From assembly GCF_009758125.1 (NCBI RefSeq), contig NZ_WRXO01000003.1:558001-622000 (forward strand): a stretch of DNA of 64,000 bases, given 5' to 3'. The stretch is from Chitinophaga oryziterrae. Its GTDB lineage: Bacteria; Bacteroidota; Bacteroidia; Chitinophagales; Chitinophagaceae. The notes under the pieces were generated by a model. That model was not told the DNA's origin, made no database searches, and saw only the letters and a program-made list of their open reading frames with translations. This document shows, one piece after another, positions 55,486 through 64,000 of the stretch. Both the position numbers and the translations under genes were made by a program. Numbering within the stretch: position 1 is the stretch's first letter; each line of letters begins with the position of its first letter.

Positions 55486-56889
55486 TTATTTCCCTCTTCT
55501 GCCTTCAATAATCCGGTAAAATGAGCGGCTGCGGATTTCTTCCAGGGTTAATCCTGTTGCGAGTACTTCTGTTTCAGAAACGGCTCCGCAGTTGATGGCC
55601 TTGATGAAGAAGTTAAGTAATCCCTGGCCGGTGGCAGCATCATCAAAAATATCTTTCGTTAATGTAGAGATGGCAGATCTTTCTATGAAGGTTTTTAAAC
55701 GGAATACGGCGTCGTTATAGTTACTTAAAAAGAAATGGTAGGTAGCTGCGTAGCGCATGGGTAACTGGGCTGGGTTGAGGTCCCAGCCCTGGTAAAAGCC
55801 GTTGATAAGAGAATGAGTGGTATGATGGAAACCCATACGCCAGGCATGATAGATGACTTCCCTGTTTTCTGCCTGTTGTTCAAAGGTGAGATGATCTCCT
55901 TTGTGCGGCCCTATGGGGATCACGTTCGTAGCGCCATCAGACAGGAATATGCCTGTACCGCCTAACGCTACTTTAGTCATGTGATGTGCAAAGTCGCAGA
56001 CAGGGTGAGACATCGTCTGGTATTTAGCTGTAATGCCACAGGAAGCTGTATAATCGTATGTACCGAAATGAGCGGCGATACACCTGCCTTCACTGGCCCT
56101 GATAATACGCATCAAGGGGTTTCTTCCTTCATCGTCCATGATGATCTGCGTGGCTTCTACCATGGTTTCCATTTGCAGACTGCCTGGTGCAAGCCGATGT
56201 TTCTTTTCCAGTATTTCGAATAAGCGTACTAAGGTAGTGACCTGTTCCGGTATGGTCACTTTGGGTAACATCACCACGAAGTTAGCGGGTAGTATGCCAT
56301 GTGTATGTTCCAGCAGGGTAGTGAGGAAGATATCGAGGGTGCGTACACTGCGGTGTTTCAGATCTTCCGTAAAAGGTTTGATACGGATACCTATAAACGG
56401 AGAGACGGTTTTGTTTTGCATGCCCAGGGCCAGTTCTCTGGCTGCGGTAACAGCCGTGGCATCTTCTTCCTCATCCGGCCTGTTACCGAATCCATCTTCA
56501 AAGTCGATACGGAAATCCTCTACCGCTTCTGTTTGTAGTTTTTTGATGATTTTTTCATACACCGTATAATGTAACCAGTAAGGAGATGATTTTTTGCCGG
56601 CTTCCGGCAGGGCATTGAATGCAGCAGCGGGAAGAGGGAAGTTATCGGCAAGCTGTAATGCTTTTGCCAGCATTATAAAATCGGGTGCATTTGTTTGCAG
56701 ATGCTGTAATGCGATCTCTCCCATCTTTTTACAGGTATCTGCTTTAAACAGATTAGCGCCGCCGTACACGGTATGCACCGGCTGACGATCGGGTTTGTCG
56801 CCGGGATATATGTGCTGGAAGCGGAGATTAGCAGTTTTTAATGTGCCCAGTAACTGTTCTTTTTCATCGTTTGTTATAGAGAACTGCAT
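55486..56889 (-). CDS. DUF6986-type TIM-barrel lyase-like protein in purine operon
   Basis: This 467-aa protein starts at the ATG at 56889 ('MQFSITNDEKEQLLGTL'), 10 nt after uraH; a longer frame to 56985 would overlap uraH. The fold resembles the HpcH/HpaI and malate-synthase/citrate-lyase superfamily. It has 'DFRIDFEDGFG' (about 125-135, acidic metal-ligand-like), 'VMLPKV', 'LQMETMVEATQII' (Glu likely metal ligand), 'RCIAAHFGTYDYTAS' and 'KGDHLTFEQQ'. I believe it matches family DUF6986. The last place in a uricase-to-ureidoglycine operon suggests action on ureidoglycolate or glyoxylate, for example C-C bond making or breaking. The exact reaction is unknown. Confidence 0.75.
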   Translation of the reverse strand: MQFSITNDEKEQLLGTLKTANLRFQHIYPGDKPDRQPVHTVYGGANLFKADTCKKMGEIALQHLQTNAPDFIMLAKALQLADNFPLPAAAFNALPEAGKKSSPYWLHYTVYEKIIKKLQTEAVEDFRIDFEDGFGNRPDEEEDATAVTAARELALGMQNKTVSPFIGIRIKPFTEDLKHRSVRTLDIFLTTLLEHTHGILPANFVVMLPKVTIPEQVTTLVRLFEILEKKHRLAPGSLQMETMVEATQIIMDDEGRNPLMRIIRASEGRCIAAHFGTYDYTASCGITAKYQTMSHPVCDFAHHMTKVALGGTGIFLSDGATNVIPIGPHKGDHLTFEQQAENREVIYHAWRMGFHHTTHSLINGFYQGWDLNPAQLPMRYAATYHFFLSNYNDAVFRLKTFIERSAISTLTKDIFDDAATGQGLLNFFIKAINCGAVSETEVLATGLTLEEIRSRSFYRIIEGRRGK

Positions 56890-56899
56890 ATGGTAGTAT

Positions 56900-57238
56900 T
56901 TATGAACCTCTGTAAGCAGAATATCCGAAAGGACTGAGTAACAAAGGAACATGATAGTGTTCTCCTTTATTAACAGTAAATACAATTTCTACAAAGGGGA
57001 AAAAAGTAGTGATGGAATGATGATCGAAATATTCTTTGGTCTCGAATTTCAGTTTGTAGATACCGGGCGTTAATTCCCTGTTCTGAGTGGCAAATTCGCT
57101 GATCCTGCCATCTTTACCGGTGTTGTTAGCCGCGACCACATCCCAGTAATCGTCGTGTTGCTGGTACAGTACAACGGGTACGTTCTGCGCTGCTATTCCG
57201 CGTGAAGTGTCTAACACATGTGTAGTGATCTTTGTCAT
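56900..57238 (-). CDS. uraH: 5-hydroxyisourate hydrolase
   Basis: This 112-aa transthyretin-like enzyme has the N-terminal His motif 'TTHVLDTSRGIAAQNVPV', 'FVEIVFTV...HYHVPLLLSPFGYSAYRGS', and the diagnostic C-terminal Tyr-Arg-Gly-Ser. It hydrolyses 5-hydroxyisourate, the uricase product, to OHCU. The start overlaps the uraD stop by 4 bp, so it is translationally coupled. Confidence 0.95.
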   Translation of the reverse strand: MTKITTHVLDTSRGIAAQNVPVVLYQQHDDYWDVVAANNTGKDGRISEFATQNRELTPGIYKLKFETKEYFDHHSITTFFPFVEIVFTVNKGEHYHVPLLLSPFGYSAYRGS

Positions 57239-57708
57239 GATGCTAATAGTTTTTGTAGTCTTATCCTGGTGATTTTATCCTGTTCTTCCATGGCTGTTTT
57301 TATCTCTTTTTCAGGGGGATTGCTGAGCCTTTTCTGTAGCAATGATAACATTTCTTCTGCCGGTTTACCGGTTGCACAAACAATAAAAATATAACCGAAT
57401 TTTTCCAGGTAGAGACGATTGCCTTCTTCCAGGTCCTTCAATACAGTTGTAGTCGTATCTGCGACGGACGACTGCTCTTCGGATGCCCATTTGTTGTTTG
57501 TTCTATCGCCTATTTTAGGATGATGATCAAATGCTTCCAGCCAGTCTTTCTCTGTACACTGATGCCATAATAAAGTAGCCGCAGCTAATAATGCTGCTTC
57601 ATCTTTAACAGGAAAGATGTCCAGCATTTTCCGCACCCATGCTGTTGATCCGCAACATTGGGTGAGGGCTGTTTTCAGCTGTTCCTCCGGAAGGTCATTT
57701 AATCTCAT
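57235..57708 (-). CDS. uraD: OHCU decarboxylase
   Basis: This 157-aa helical protein converts 2-oxo-4-hydroxy-4-carboxy-5-ureidoimidazoline to S-allantoin. Diagnostic motifs are 'AFDHHPKIGDR' (catalytic His, HPxIG), 'SVADTTTTVLKDLEEGNRLYLEKFGYIFIVCATGK' and 'RLSNPPEKEIKTAMEEQ'. It overlaps both neighbours by 4 bp within the purine operon. Confidence 0.95.
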   Translation of the reverse strand: MRLNDLPEEQLKTALTQCCGSTAWVRKMLDIFPVKDEAALLAAATLLWHQCTEKDWLEAFDHHPKIGDRTNNKWASEEQSSVADTTTTVLKDLEEGNRLYLEKFGYIFIVCATGKPAEEMLSLLQKRLSNPPEKEIKTAMEEQDKITRIRLQKLLAS

Positions 57709-58439
57709 ATTGTGGTAGGAAAGCGGTTCACGTTTTTATAATAGATGTATACGGCAGGTTCTTTTCCCATAGCGGTAAACCATTGCTGGCAATAAGGCGC
57801 CATCCATATAGCATCTCCTTTACGGATAGGGTACCACTGATGGTCCAGCATGTATACTCCCTGTCCCCGCAGGTAAATAAGACCATGTTCCATGATATGT
57901 GTTTCCACAAAGGGAAGATGCCCGCCGGGATCGTACGTAAATATATTCACGGCCATATCGAAAGGTAGTTCATCCGGTAATAGTACCTGCAAACGCAAGG
58001 CCGGATCTCCGAGGAAGGGGTTACCTGCTACATTCGCAGCATCTCCAAAGAGGATGGCCGGAACATCGTAGCCGGGCAGTTCTTCGTATACCTTGTGAAA
58101 GGTGAGGACCTGCGTACCGGCAGTGGCATTCTCAATAGTATATTCTGTGCCGATGGGAATGTATACAAACTGACCGGCAGTACGTAGCTGTTCATTTGCG
58201 GTACATTGCCCCTGTATAACGTAAAAGAAGATCTGTGAGGCTTGTGTGATGCCCGTAAGCCGGCTTTCTTCATTGAGTGTGATCTGCGTCTGGCAGAAAC
58301 GGGCGCCCATCTGTTCGTTGATGATAACGTTGACAGTGCAGTTCGTCCATCCGGGAACAACACTGTTCACATAGCCATCCGGACAAATGACCGCATGATT
58401 ACTTTTTACTACAGACCTTGTTAATGCGGATATTTCCAT
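57705..58439 (-). CDS. allE: (S)-ureidoglycine aminohydrolase
   Basis: This 244-aa bicupin has two beta-barrels (about 40-125 and 155-240). The metal-binding second cupin contains 'FVETHIMEHGLIYLRGQGVYML' (His/Glu ligands) and 'KGDAIWMAPYCQQWFTA'. It releases ammonia from S-ureidoglycine to give S-ureidoglycolate, the step after allantoate amidohydrolase. It starts 10 nt after allC and overlaps uraD by 4 bp. Confidence 0.93.
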   Translation of the reverse strand: MEISALTRSVVKSNHAVICPDGYVNSVVPGWTNCTVNVIINEQMGARFCQTQITLNEESRLTGITQASQIFFYVIQGQCTANEQLRTAGQFVYIPIGTEYTIENATAGTQVLTFHKVYEELPGYDVPAILFGDAANVAGNPFLGDPALRLQVLLPDELPFDMAVNIFTYDPGGHLPFVETHIMEHGLIYLRGQGVYMLDHQWYPIRKGDAIWMAPYCQQWFTAMGKEPAVYIYYKNVNRFPTTI

Positions 58440-58449
58440 ACGTGGTTAT

Positions 58450-59661
58450 TTAATAGTGAATCAAATTTAGCATAAACTGATCTGATACTTTTAATGCTGC
58501 TGCTATATCTTCTACATCCACCTTTTCTGAAGGGTGATGACTGATCCCTTTATAACATTTTACAAACAACATGCAGACAGGTGATACTGCTGAAACGGGG
58601 ACGGCATCATGGCCTGCTCCGCTGACTAATTGTACTGTTTCATACCCTGAGCCGGTGATGGCGTGTTTTAATAACCCGCTCATGACCCTGTCGCAGGCAA
58701 CAGGTTTACTTGCCTGTATTAACTGCCATTCGAGGTGTAACTGTCTTTGTTCACAAATGTCTGCGGCTGCTTTTTGCAGGGCGATACCGGCGATGTCTAA
58801 GGTAGCAATATCCGCGCTCCTGATATCCAGGCTACAGGTGACCTCTCCGGGAATGACATTGCTGGCCGCATTGCTTACCTGAAGATACCCCACTGTTGCG
58901 ACTATCTTATGTGTAACGGCATATTCTTCTACGGCTAATATGAATGCAGCGGCCCCGCACAAAGCATCCTGCCTGCTGTCCATGGGCACTGTACCGGCGT
59001 GACCAGCCATGCCTTTAAAGGTGACTGACAAGCGTTTCTGACCGGCAATAGCGGTTACGACTGCTATAGGGATATTGCTGTCGTATAATACCGGGCCCTG
59101 TTCAATGTGGATCTCAAAATAACCCTGCCAGTCGTGAATGACATCATCAGGTAGCCGGGATACATCTTTTCCCATTGATTCAATGGCCTCTTTTAAAGTT
59201 GTCCCGTTATGATCTTTTTTATCCAGCAGGCTGTTGTCGAAAGCACCAGTAACGGTTTTACTACCTAAATAAGTAGTATGGAAGCGTACCCCTTCTTCAT
59301 CGCTGAAGGCAATGACTTCTATGTTGAAGGGGATGGTGGTCCCTTTTAATGCCTGTACGATATCTATTGCCATCAGTACACCCAGGGGGCCATCGAATTT
59401 CCCTGCGTTGATGACAGTGTCTATATGGGAGGCGATGACCAGTGTGCTGCTGGCACCGGTTTTCCACCGGCCTCTTACATTGCCTATGTTATCTATGTGT
59501 GTGTCTAAACCGGCTTCCTGCATCCAGTGCATTACCTGTTCACTCCCAGCTATGAAAGCGGGGGTACCGAATGTGCGGGTGATACCCTTTGCATCTTCGC
59601 TGATGGCAGCGAGGGTATCTATCCGGTTCATAATATTAGCAGCTCTTTGCAGATAACTCAT
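58450..59661 (-). CDS. allC: Allantoate amidohydrolase (M20 family)
   Basis: This 403-aa dinuclear metallohydrolase has metal ligands in 'VIASHIDTV' (His), 'GKFDGPLGVLMAI' (Asp), 'AFSDEEGVRF' (Glu-Glu), 'FEIHIEQGP' (His) and 'SGAGHDAVPVS'. A dimerisation domain is inserted in the middle ('AGHAGTVPMDSRQDAL'). It converts allantoate to ureidoglycine plus CO2 and NH3. M20 relatives (ureidopropionase, carbamoylases) look alike; the operon context favours allantoate. The start overlaps the allB stop by 4 bp. Confidence 0.92.
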   Translation of the reverse strand: MSYLQRAANIMNRIDTLAAISEDAKGITRTFGTPAFIAGSEQVMHWMQEAGLDTHIDNIGNVRGRWKTGASSTLVIASHIDTVINAGKFDGPLGVLMAIDIVQALKGTTIPFNIEVIAFSDEEGVRFHTTYLGSKTVTGAFDNSLLDKKDHNGTTLKEAIESMGKDVSRLPDDVIHDWQGYFEIHIEQGPVLYDSNIPIAVVTAIAGQKRLSVTFKGMAGHAGTVPMDSRQDALCGAAAFILAVEEYAVTHKIVATVGYLQVSNAASNVIPGEVTCSLDIRSADIATLDIAGIALQKAAADICEQRQLHLEWQLIQASKPVACDRVMSGLLKHAITGSGYETVQLVSGAGHDAVPVSAVSPVCMLFVKCYKGISHHPSEKVDVEDIAAALKVSDQFMLNLIHY

Positions 59662-60983
59662 GACCTTAAAATTATCTCTCCGGCGGGTGGTGCGAACGTT
59701 CCGTTGTCGTATACCTTCGCTCCGCGTAAATATGTTTGTTCAACCACTCCGTACAGCGTTTCTCCGAGGTAGGGGGTTACCTTATGTTTATGATATAGTG
59801 TTTGTGAGGTGACGGTAAACTGTTCATCTGCGTCCCATACCACCAGGTCTGCGTCATAGCCGGGAGCTATCTTTCCTTTCCGTTTATCTGTACCGGCCAG
59901 GCGTGCCGGTTTCTCACATAGCCATTGCAGCAGCTGGGGAAGTGTTACATTTCTTTTCCTGGCGGCAGTCCAGAGGACCGGCAATGCCAGTTGCAGGGAG
60001 ATAATTCCGCCCCAGGCTTTAGTAAGGTCCCCGCTTTGCAGGTGTTTCAGCTCCGGCGGAGCAGGAGAGTGGTCGGTGGCTACAAAGTCGATGATACCTG
60101 CCTGCAGGGCTTCCCATAACAGACTGTTATTCTCCCTTTCCCGGATAGGAGGTGCGCATTTAAAGGCAGTTTGTCCATCCGGGATATCTTCTGCATTGAA
60201 GTAGAGGTAATGTTGTGCCGTTTCCACGGTAAGGGGGAGGCCCTTTACTTTGGCCCTTGCGATTTGCCCGATGGCATCAGACGAGGAGAGGTGAACGATA
60301 TGTACGGGGCAGTTATATGCTTCGCACAAACCGATCATCAGGGAAATGGCGTTGTTCTCCCATTGGCGGGGACGGGAAGCCAGGTATGCTGTGTATGACC
60401 GGGGATCTTTGACCGGTGGCTGAGGGCCGCTTAATTCACAATGTACCAGTAAAGGTAACTGCTGCCTGGCCAGTACCGGCATTACTTTCCGCAGCTCATA
60501 TTCAGTTACGTTCGGAAAATCGTCTATGCCGGAATGGGTAAGAAAGGCTTTAAATCCTAATACGCCTTTATCTATCAATCCGGCTATTTCATTGTCATTC
60601 CGGGGTACTATACCACCCCAGAAACCACAATTGGTATATAACTGATTGGTTGCCGACAGTAGTTTTTCTTCAAAGGCGGGTACAGTGGTAGTAACGGGAG
60701 AAGCGTTGAGGGGCATGTCTACCAGTGTGGTAATACCACCTGCCAGAGCGCCTTTGGTCGCTGTTTCGAAGCCTTCCCAGCTGGTCCTGCCAGGTTCATT
60801 GATATGCACATGGGGGTCTGTGATGCCTGGCATTAATATTTTGTCGTGTACATCTATCACAGGTGTATCTGCCGGTAAATGACTGACAATGTCCAGGATC
60901 AGGCCGTCTTTGATGAGGACGATGGCTTTTCTGGTCCCCTCAGGGGTAAGCACTTTATTTCCTTTTATGGCCAGGTCAAACAT
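59658..60983 (-). CDS. allB: Allantoinase
   Basis: This 441-aa amidohydrolase starts at the ATG at 60983 ('MFDLAIKGNKVLTPEGT'), giving the usual length. Metal ligands: 'DPHVHINEPGRTSWEGFETAT' (HxH), the carboxylated Lys in 'GFKAFLTHSG', and His in 'LVHCELS' and 'HIVHLSS', plus Asp in 'FVATDHSPAPPE'. It opens the hydantoin ring of allantoin to allantoate. It is the first gene of the minus-strand purine operon and diverges from the uricase gene with a 66-bp gap. Confidence 0.94.
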   Translation of the reverse strand: MFDLAIKGNKVLTPEGTRKAIVLIKDGLILDIVSHLPADTPVIDVHDKILMPGITDPHVHINEPGRTSWEGFETATKGALAGGITTLVDMPLNASPVTTTVPAFEEKLLSATNQLYTNCGFWGGIVPRNDNEIAGLIDKGVLGFKAFLTHSGIDDFPNVTEYELRKVMPVLARQQLPLLVHCELSGPQPPVKDPRSYTAYLASRPRQWENNAISLMIGLCEAYNCPVHIVHLSSSDAIGQIARAKVKGLPLTVETAQHYLYFNAEDIPDGQTAFKCAPPIRERENNSLLWEALQAGIIDFVATDHSPAPPELKHLQSGDLTKAWGGIISLQLALPVLWTAARKRNVTLPQLLQWLCEKPARLAGTDKRKGKIAPGYDADLVVWDADEQFTVTSQTLYHKHKVTPYLGETLYGVVEQTYLRGAKVYDNGTFAPPAGEIILRS

Positions 60984-61012
60984 ACAATTGATTCTTATTA
61001 AAAATAGGGAAA

Positions 61013-61020
61013 TAATTTTG
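61013..61020 (+). promoter_or_regulatory. -7 box for uricase gene
   Basis: TAATTTTG fits TAnnTTTG, with a TTG 22 nt upstream (60988-60990) and the ATG 30 nt downstream. It sits in the allB/uricase divergent gap, a natural place for a shared regulator. Confidence 0.55.
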
Positions 61021-61049
61021 TACTTTACTATTAAACAACGCCCCACATC

Positions 61050-61892
61050 ATGAGTATAAAATTAGCACTTAACTCATACGGTAAAAATGCCGTGAACTTG
61101 TCCAAAATAATCCGTCATGCAGATTATCATGAATTTAGGCAGATTACCGTGAATATATCGCTGGAAGGGGATTTTACCACAGCTTATACGGAAGGGGACA
61201 ATACAAAGATCCTGGCTACGGATACGCAGAAGAACACCATCTATGCATTAGCGAAGGAACATTTTACATCTTCCATTGAGGCCTTTGGTATTTACCTGTC
61301 GGACCATTTCATTGCCAATAATCCGCAGGTAACGAAGGTTACGATCGATATTACTGAACATGGGTATACCAGAATGGCCTTTGATGGCAGTCTTCACCCC
61401 CATGCTTATATAGGGAACGGCCCGGATAAGAATACTGCATTGATCGTGCAGGACAAGGGAAATATCACCGTGAGATCAGGCGTGAAGGATTTGCTGATCC
61501 TGAAAACAACGGATTCCGGGTTTGAGAATTTTATACGCGATGAGTTTACTTCTCTTAAAGAAACAGCCGACAGGATACTGGCTACACAGTGTGAGGCGAG
61601 CTGGTTGTACACTTCCAACGGACAGGATTTTACCGCTTGTGCGGCTGCGGTGCGTAATACGTTGTTAAAGACATTTGCGTTCCATAACAGTTTATCTGTG
61701 CAGCAGACATTGTATGCGATGGGAGAGGCGGTGTTACAGGAGCATAGTATGATAAAGGAGATCAGTTTGCAGATGCCTAATAAACATCATATTCCTTTTA
61801 ACCTGGAGCAGTTCGGGTTGTTTAACAAGAATGATATTTTTATTGCTACGGATGAACCTTATGGACTGATACAAGGAACGATTACCAGATAG
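61050..61892 (+). CDS. Urate oxidase (uricase)
   Basis: This 280-aa cofactor-free oxidase has two T-fold domains. Catalytic Lys is in 'NSYGKNAVNLSKI', Thr in 'ILATDTQKNTIYALAKEH', and the conserved His region is 'QMPNKHHIPFNLEQFG'. It oxidises urate to 5-hydroxyisourate and H2O2, feeding uraH. It is the only plus-strand gene of the locus, transcribed away from allB, and converges on xdhC with a 6-bp gap. Confidence 0.95.
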   Translation: MSIKLALNSYGKNAVNLSKIIRHADYHEFRQITVNISLEGDFTTAYTEGDNTKILATDTQKNTIYALAKEHFTSSIEAFGIYLSDHFIANNPQVTKVTIDITEHGYTRMAFDGSLHPHAYIGNGPDKNTALIVQDKGNITVRSGVKDLLILKTTDSGFENFIRDEFTSLKETADRILATQCEASWLYTSNGQDFTACAAAVRNTLLKTFAFHNSLSVQQTLYAMGEAVLQEHSMIKEISLQMPNKHHIPFNLEQFGLFNKNDIFIATDEPYGLIQGTITR

Positions 61893-61898
61893 TAAAGA

Positions 61899-62876
61899 TT
61901 AAGGGAGATCAGCATTCTTTACCTGTATAATCTCTGCTGCAATACTTATTGCTATTTCTTCCGGAGTCTGACTTTTTACCGGCATTCCTATAGGGGCATG
62001 CATTCTATCTAATAATGTCTTATTTATCCCTTCTGCTCTGTAATCTGTAAACATCTTATTGATCTTAGCCTGACTCCCTAATACACCTAAATATTTAAAT
62101 GGTTTGTTCATCAGGCTTCTTAATACAATATCATCTGTTCTGTACCCAAAAGTCATTACTACTATGTATTGCTCTTCAGGAATAATATTTTCCAGTTCTC
62201 TGTAATCATCTACAATAGTTTTCTCATGTGCATCATTATTCTGTATCATAGTGTGTAAGTCTGCACGGGTATCAAATACATGCACATAAAAATCCATCAT
62301 CCGCATGATCTTAGATAAGGCCAATGAGCAGTGCCCTCCGCCAATGATAAATACTGTATGCCGGTAACCCAATACTTCCTGGTATAGCCAGTCTTTTTCA
62401 GAATGAATGATGAAATTATTCCGGGGGATAATATCAGTACTAAATGCAATTCCCGAAGGAGATAATATTAAGGTCCCACCTATTAATTTCTCAGATACAG
62501 CTACACCATTTTCAGCATTTATAATTGCGGCTATAACATCTATATCTGCTGGTTTTAGCTGATATAATAAGATGGTCTGATCGCCGGAACAAATCATCCC
62601 GCTTTGCTGGGAAGAGTTTTTATCGTGTACCTGTTTACGGATAGATAACAAAGCACCTTCCTGCCGCAACAACTCTTTTGCCATCTCCACGAATTTATGC
62701 TCCATGATGCCACCACCAATAGATCCTTCCATTTCACCGGTAAGGTTCACTGCCATACAAAATCCTTGCCGGCCCGGACTGCTGCCATGGCTTTCCAGCA
62801 CATACAGCAGCATCACAGGTATATTTTGTAAAAGGCTTTTACTGATCAATTGCCATGTAGCCAGCTTCTTTTGCAT
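61899..62876 (-). CDS. xdhC: XdhC/CoxI-family molybdenum cofactor insertion protein
   Basis: This 325-aa protein has an XdhC N-terminal domain ('LYVLESHGSSPGRQGFCMAV', 'GEMEGSIGGGIMEH', 'MICSGDQTILLYQL') and a C-terminal Rossmann domain ('TVFIIGGGHCSLAL', 'GVLGSQAKINKMF', 'PIGMPVKSQTPEEIAISIAAEI'). It binds and sulfurates the molybdenum cofactor and hands it to xanthine dehydrogenase. Its start overlaps the 3' end of the xdh gene by 38 bp. Confidence 0.93.
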   Translation of the reverse strand: MQKKLATWQLISKSLLQNIPVMLLYVLESHGSSPGRQGFCMAVNLTGEMEGSIGGGIMEHKFVEMAKELLRQEGALLSIRKQVHDKNSSQQSGMICSGDQTILLYQLKPADIDVIAAIINAENGVAVSEKLIGGTLILSPSGIAFSTDIIPRNNFIIHSEKDWLYQEVLGYRHTVFIIGGGHCSLALSKIMRMMDFYVHVFDTRADLHTMIQNNDAHEKTIVDDYRELENIIPEEQYIVVMTFGYRTDDIVLRSLMNKPFKYLGVLGSQAKINKMFTDYRAEGINKTLLDRMHAPIGMPVKSQTPEEIAISIAAEIIQVKNADLP

Positions 62877-64000
62877 GTTCCACTATCTTCTTTGAGTATA
62901 ACGCCATCAATACTTTTTCAGGGGTCATTGGCGTGGTAAAAGGGATTTCTGCAGATGGATGATACGCAAGGATAGCATTGCGTAATGCGAACCATACGCC
63001 GATACCATACATAAGGGGTGGTTCTCCTACGGCTTTGGACCGGAAGATAGCCAGGTTATCCTGCTTTGTTTGCAGGGCTTCTATTTCCAATACGGGAGGT
63101 GCCGCATAGATATCCGGGACTTTATAAGTGGATAAAGCATTGGACCGCAGCCGCCCTTCTTTATCATACATCACTTCTTCCATGGTCATCCAGCCAATAC
63201 CCTGTACGATACCACCTTCTATCTGTCCGCGATCTATATCCGTATTCATACTGACACCAAAATCGTGTACTATTTTTACGGCATCAGTGGTGTAAGTACC
63301 GCGTAAACAATCTATGGTCACTTCCAGTATGGCCGTGCCGTAAACATGATAAGCGAAAGGATGTCCTTTTTCTTTGTAATTGTCGAAGTGTATTTCCGGC
63401 GTAGCATAATGTGCATGCTCGGATAAGTTCACTCTTCTTACAAACGCTTCGAAGACAAGTCTTTTCCAGTCCCAGCTGGTTTGTTGTCCATTTGCCAGCA
63501 CCTGTTCATTTTCTATCGTGATAGTTGTGTCCGGGAAGAAGTCTTCCGCTACCTGTGTTAAGCGGGTAAGAATAGCATTACAGGCGATTAAAGTAGCCTT
63601 GCCATTCATATCCGCGGTAGCACTGGCCGCAGAAGGAGAGGTGTTGGCAATATGATACGTATTGGTAGGATTGATCTTTATTCTGTCGGGAGAGATGGAG
63701 AATACGTTAGCGGCCACCTGTAAGATCTTCGTATTCACACCCTGACCCATTTCCACAGCACCGGTACTGATGCCTACGCTGCCATCGTTATATACATGCA
63801 CCAATGCGCGGGCATTGTTCATCATTGTATTGGTAAAGGAAATGCCGAAACAGACGGGCATACAGGCGATGCCTTTTTTATACAGTTTGTTATTAGCGTT
63901 GAATGTTTTCACCGCTTGTTGTAATTCTTCCAGTTTGTATAATTCAGCAGCCTTGTCCCAGGTGGTATGTGCTTCACTTTTAGCCGCCTGGCCATAGGGG
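62839..64000 (-). CDS. Xanthine dehydrogenase molybdopterin-binding subunit (5' end outside window)
   Basis: The frame is open to the right edge, so the N-terminus is missing; about 387 C-terminal residues are seen. Molybdopterin-subunit motifs: 'VGISTGAVEMGQGVNTKILQ', 'NTSPSAASATADMNGKA', 'GQIEGGIVQGIGWMTMEEV', and the catalytic Glu in 'SKAVGEPPLMYGIG'. It hydroxylates hypoxanthine and xanthine to urate, the entry to the uricase pathway encoded next to it. The FAD and iron-sulfur parts should lie just outside the window. Confidence 0.92.
   Translation of the reverse strand, partial: PYGQAAKSEAHTTWDKAAELYKLEELQQAVKTFNANNKLYKKGIACMPVCFGISFTNTMMNNARALVHVYNDGSVGISTGAVEMGQGVNTKILQVAANVFSISPDRIKINPTNTYHIANTSPSAASATADMNGKATLIACNAILTRLTQVAEDFFPDTTITIENEQVLANGQQTSWDWKRLVFEAFVRRVNLSEHAHYATPEIHFDNYKEKGHPFAYHVYGTAILEVTIDCLRGTYTTDAVKIVHDFGVSMNTDIDRGQIEGGIVQGIGWMTMEEVMYDKEGRLRSNALSTYKVPDIYAAPPVLEIEALQTKQDNLAIFRSKAVGEPPLMYGIGVWFALRNAILAYHPSAEIPFTTPMTPEKVLMALYSKKIVEHAKEAGYMAIDQ

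Overview
The window comes from a Bacteroidota chromosome, most likely a Chitinophaga-like member of the Chitinophagaceae. The evidence is a type B T9SS C-terminal domain followed by a PorP/SprF protein, LytS/LytTR and TPR-HisKA_2 kinases, lipoproteins whose lipid-attachment Cys is followed by Lys/Asp/Glu, GH27/GH51/GH18 and DUF1080-type sugar enzymes, and TAnnTTTG-type promoter boxes. I see no rRNA, tRNA, transposase, integrase or CRISPR array. The first and last genes are cut by the window edges.

Layout. 1-3795 (minus): a four-gene MoxR ATPase / vWA-beta-propeller / bpX-like operon, a ternary-system relative of predicted conflict systems. 4002-8628 (plus): a DUF1080 secreted protein, a LytS/LytTR two-component pair and two tandem paralogous lipoproteins. 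8955-17005 (plus): an isolated 8-kb, three-gene operon of unrecognised proteins (1330, 368 and 980 aa), bounded by terminators. The two large proteins share a repeated Trp-containing module. This is the best candidate for an undescribed system. 17047-25459: a secreted esterase, a lipid kinase facing an App1-type phosphatase, a metallophosphoesterase, a perfect 93-bp palindrome, a DEAD-box helicase and a SUFU-domain protein. 25575-29912: aldo/keto reductase, tRNA-dihydrouridine synthase and a TPR sensor kinase. 29970-36103: alpha-galactosidase, alpha-arabinofuranosidase with an inserted lectin-like domain, and a Gfo/Idh/MocA protein.

36152-46211 (plus): a tail-collar protein, a type-1 periplasmic-binding-fold protein with no signal peptide, a 2453-aa T9SS adhesin with seven ~640-bp tandem repeats, and a PorP/SprF protein, packed as one unit. 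46270-54421: EF-G, an independent 42-aa small gene with its own promoter and terminator, a thioesterase, an ECF sigma factor with a membrane partner, a GH18 lipoprotein, a PfkB kinase and a hybrid histidine kinase. 54411-55340: a class I terpene synthase. 55486-64000: a purine-catabolism locus. Xanthine dehydrogenase and XdhC lead to uricase, then HIU hydrolase, OHCU decarboxylase, allantoinase, allantoate amidohydrolase and ureidoglycine aminohydrolase. A TIM-barrel lyase-like protein (DUF6986 type) ends the operon where a ureidoglycolate- or glyoxylate-consuming enzyme might be expected.

Family assignments come from reading motifs by eye; no database search was run.
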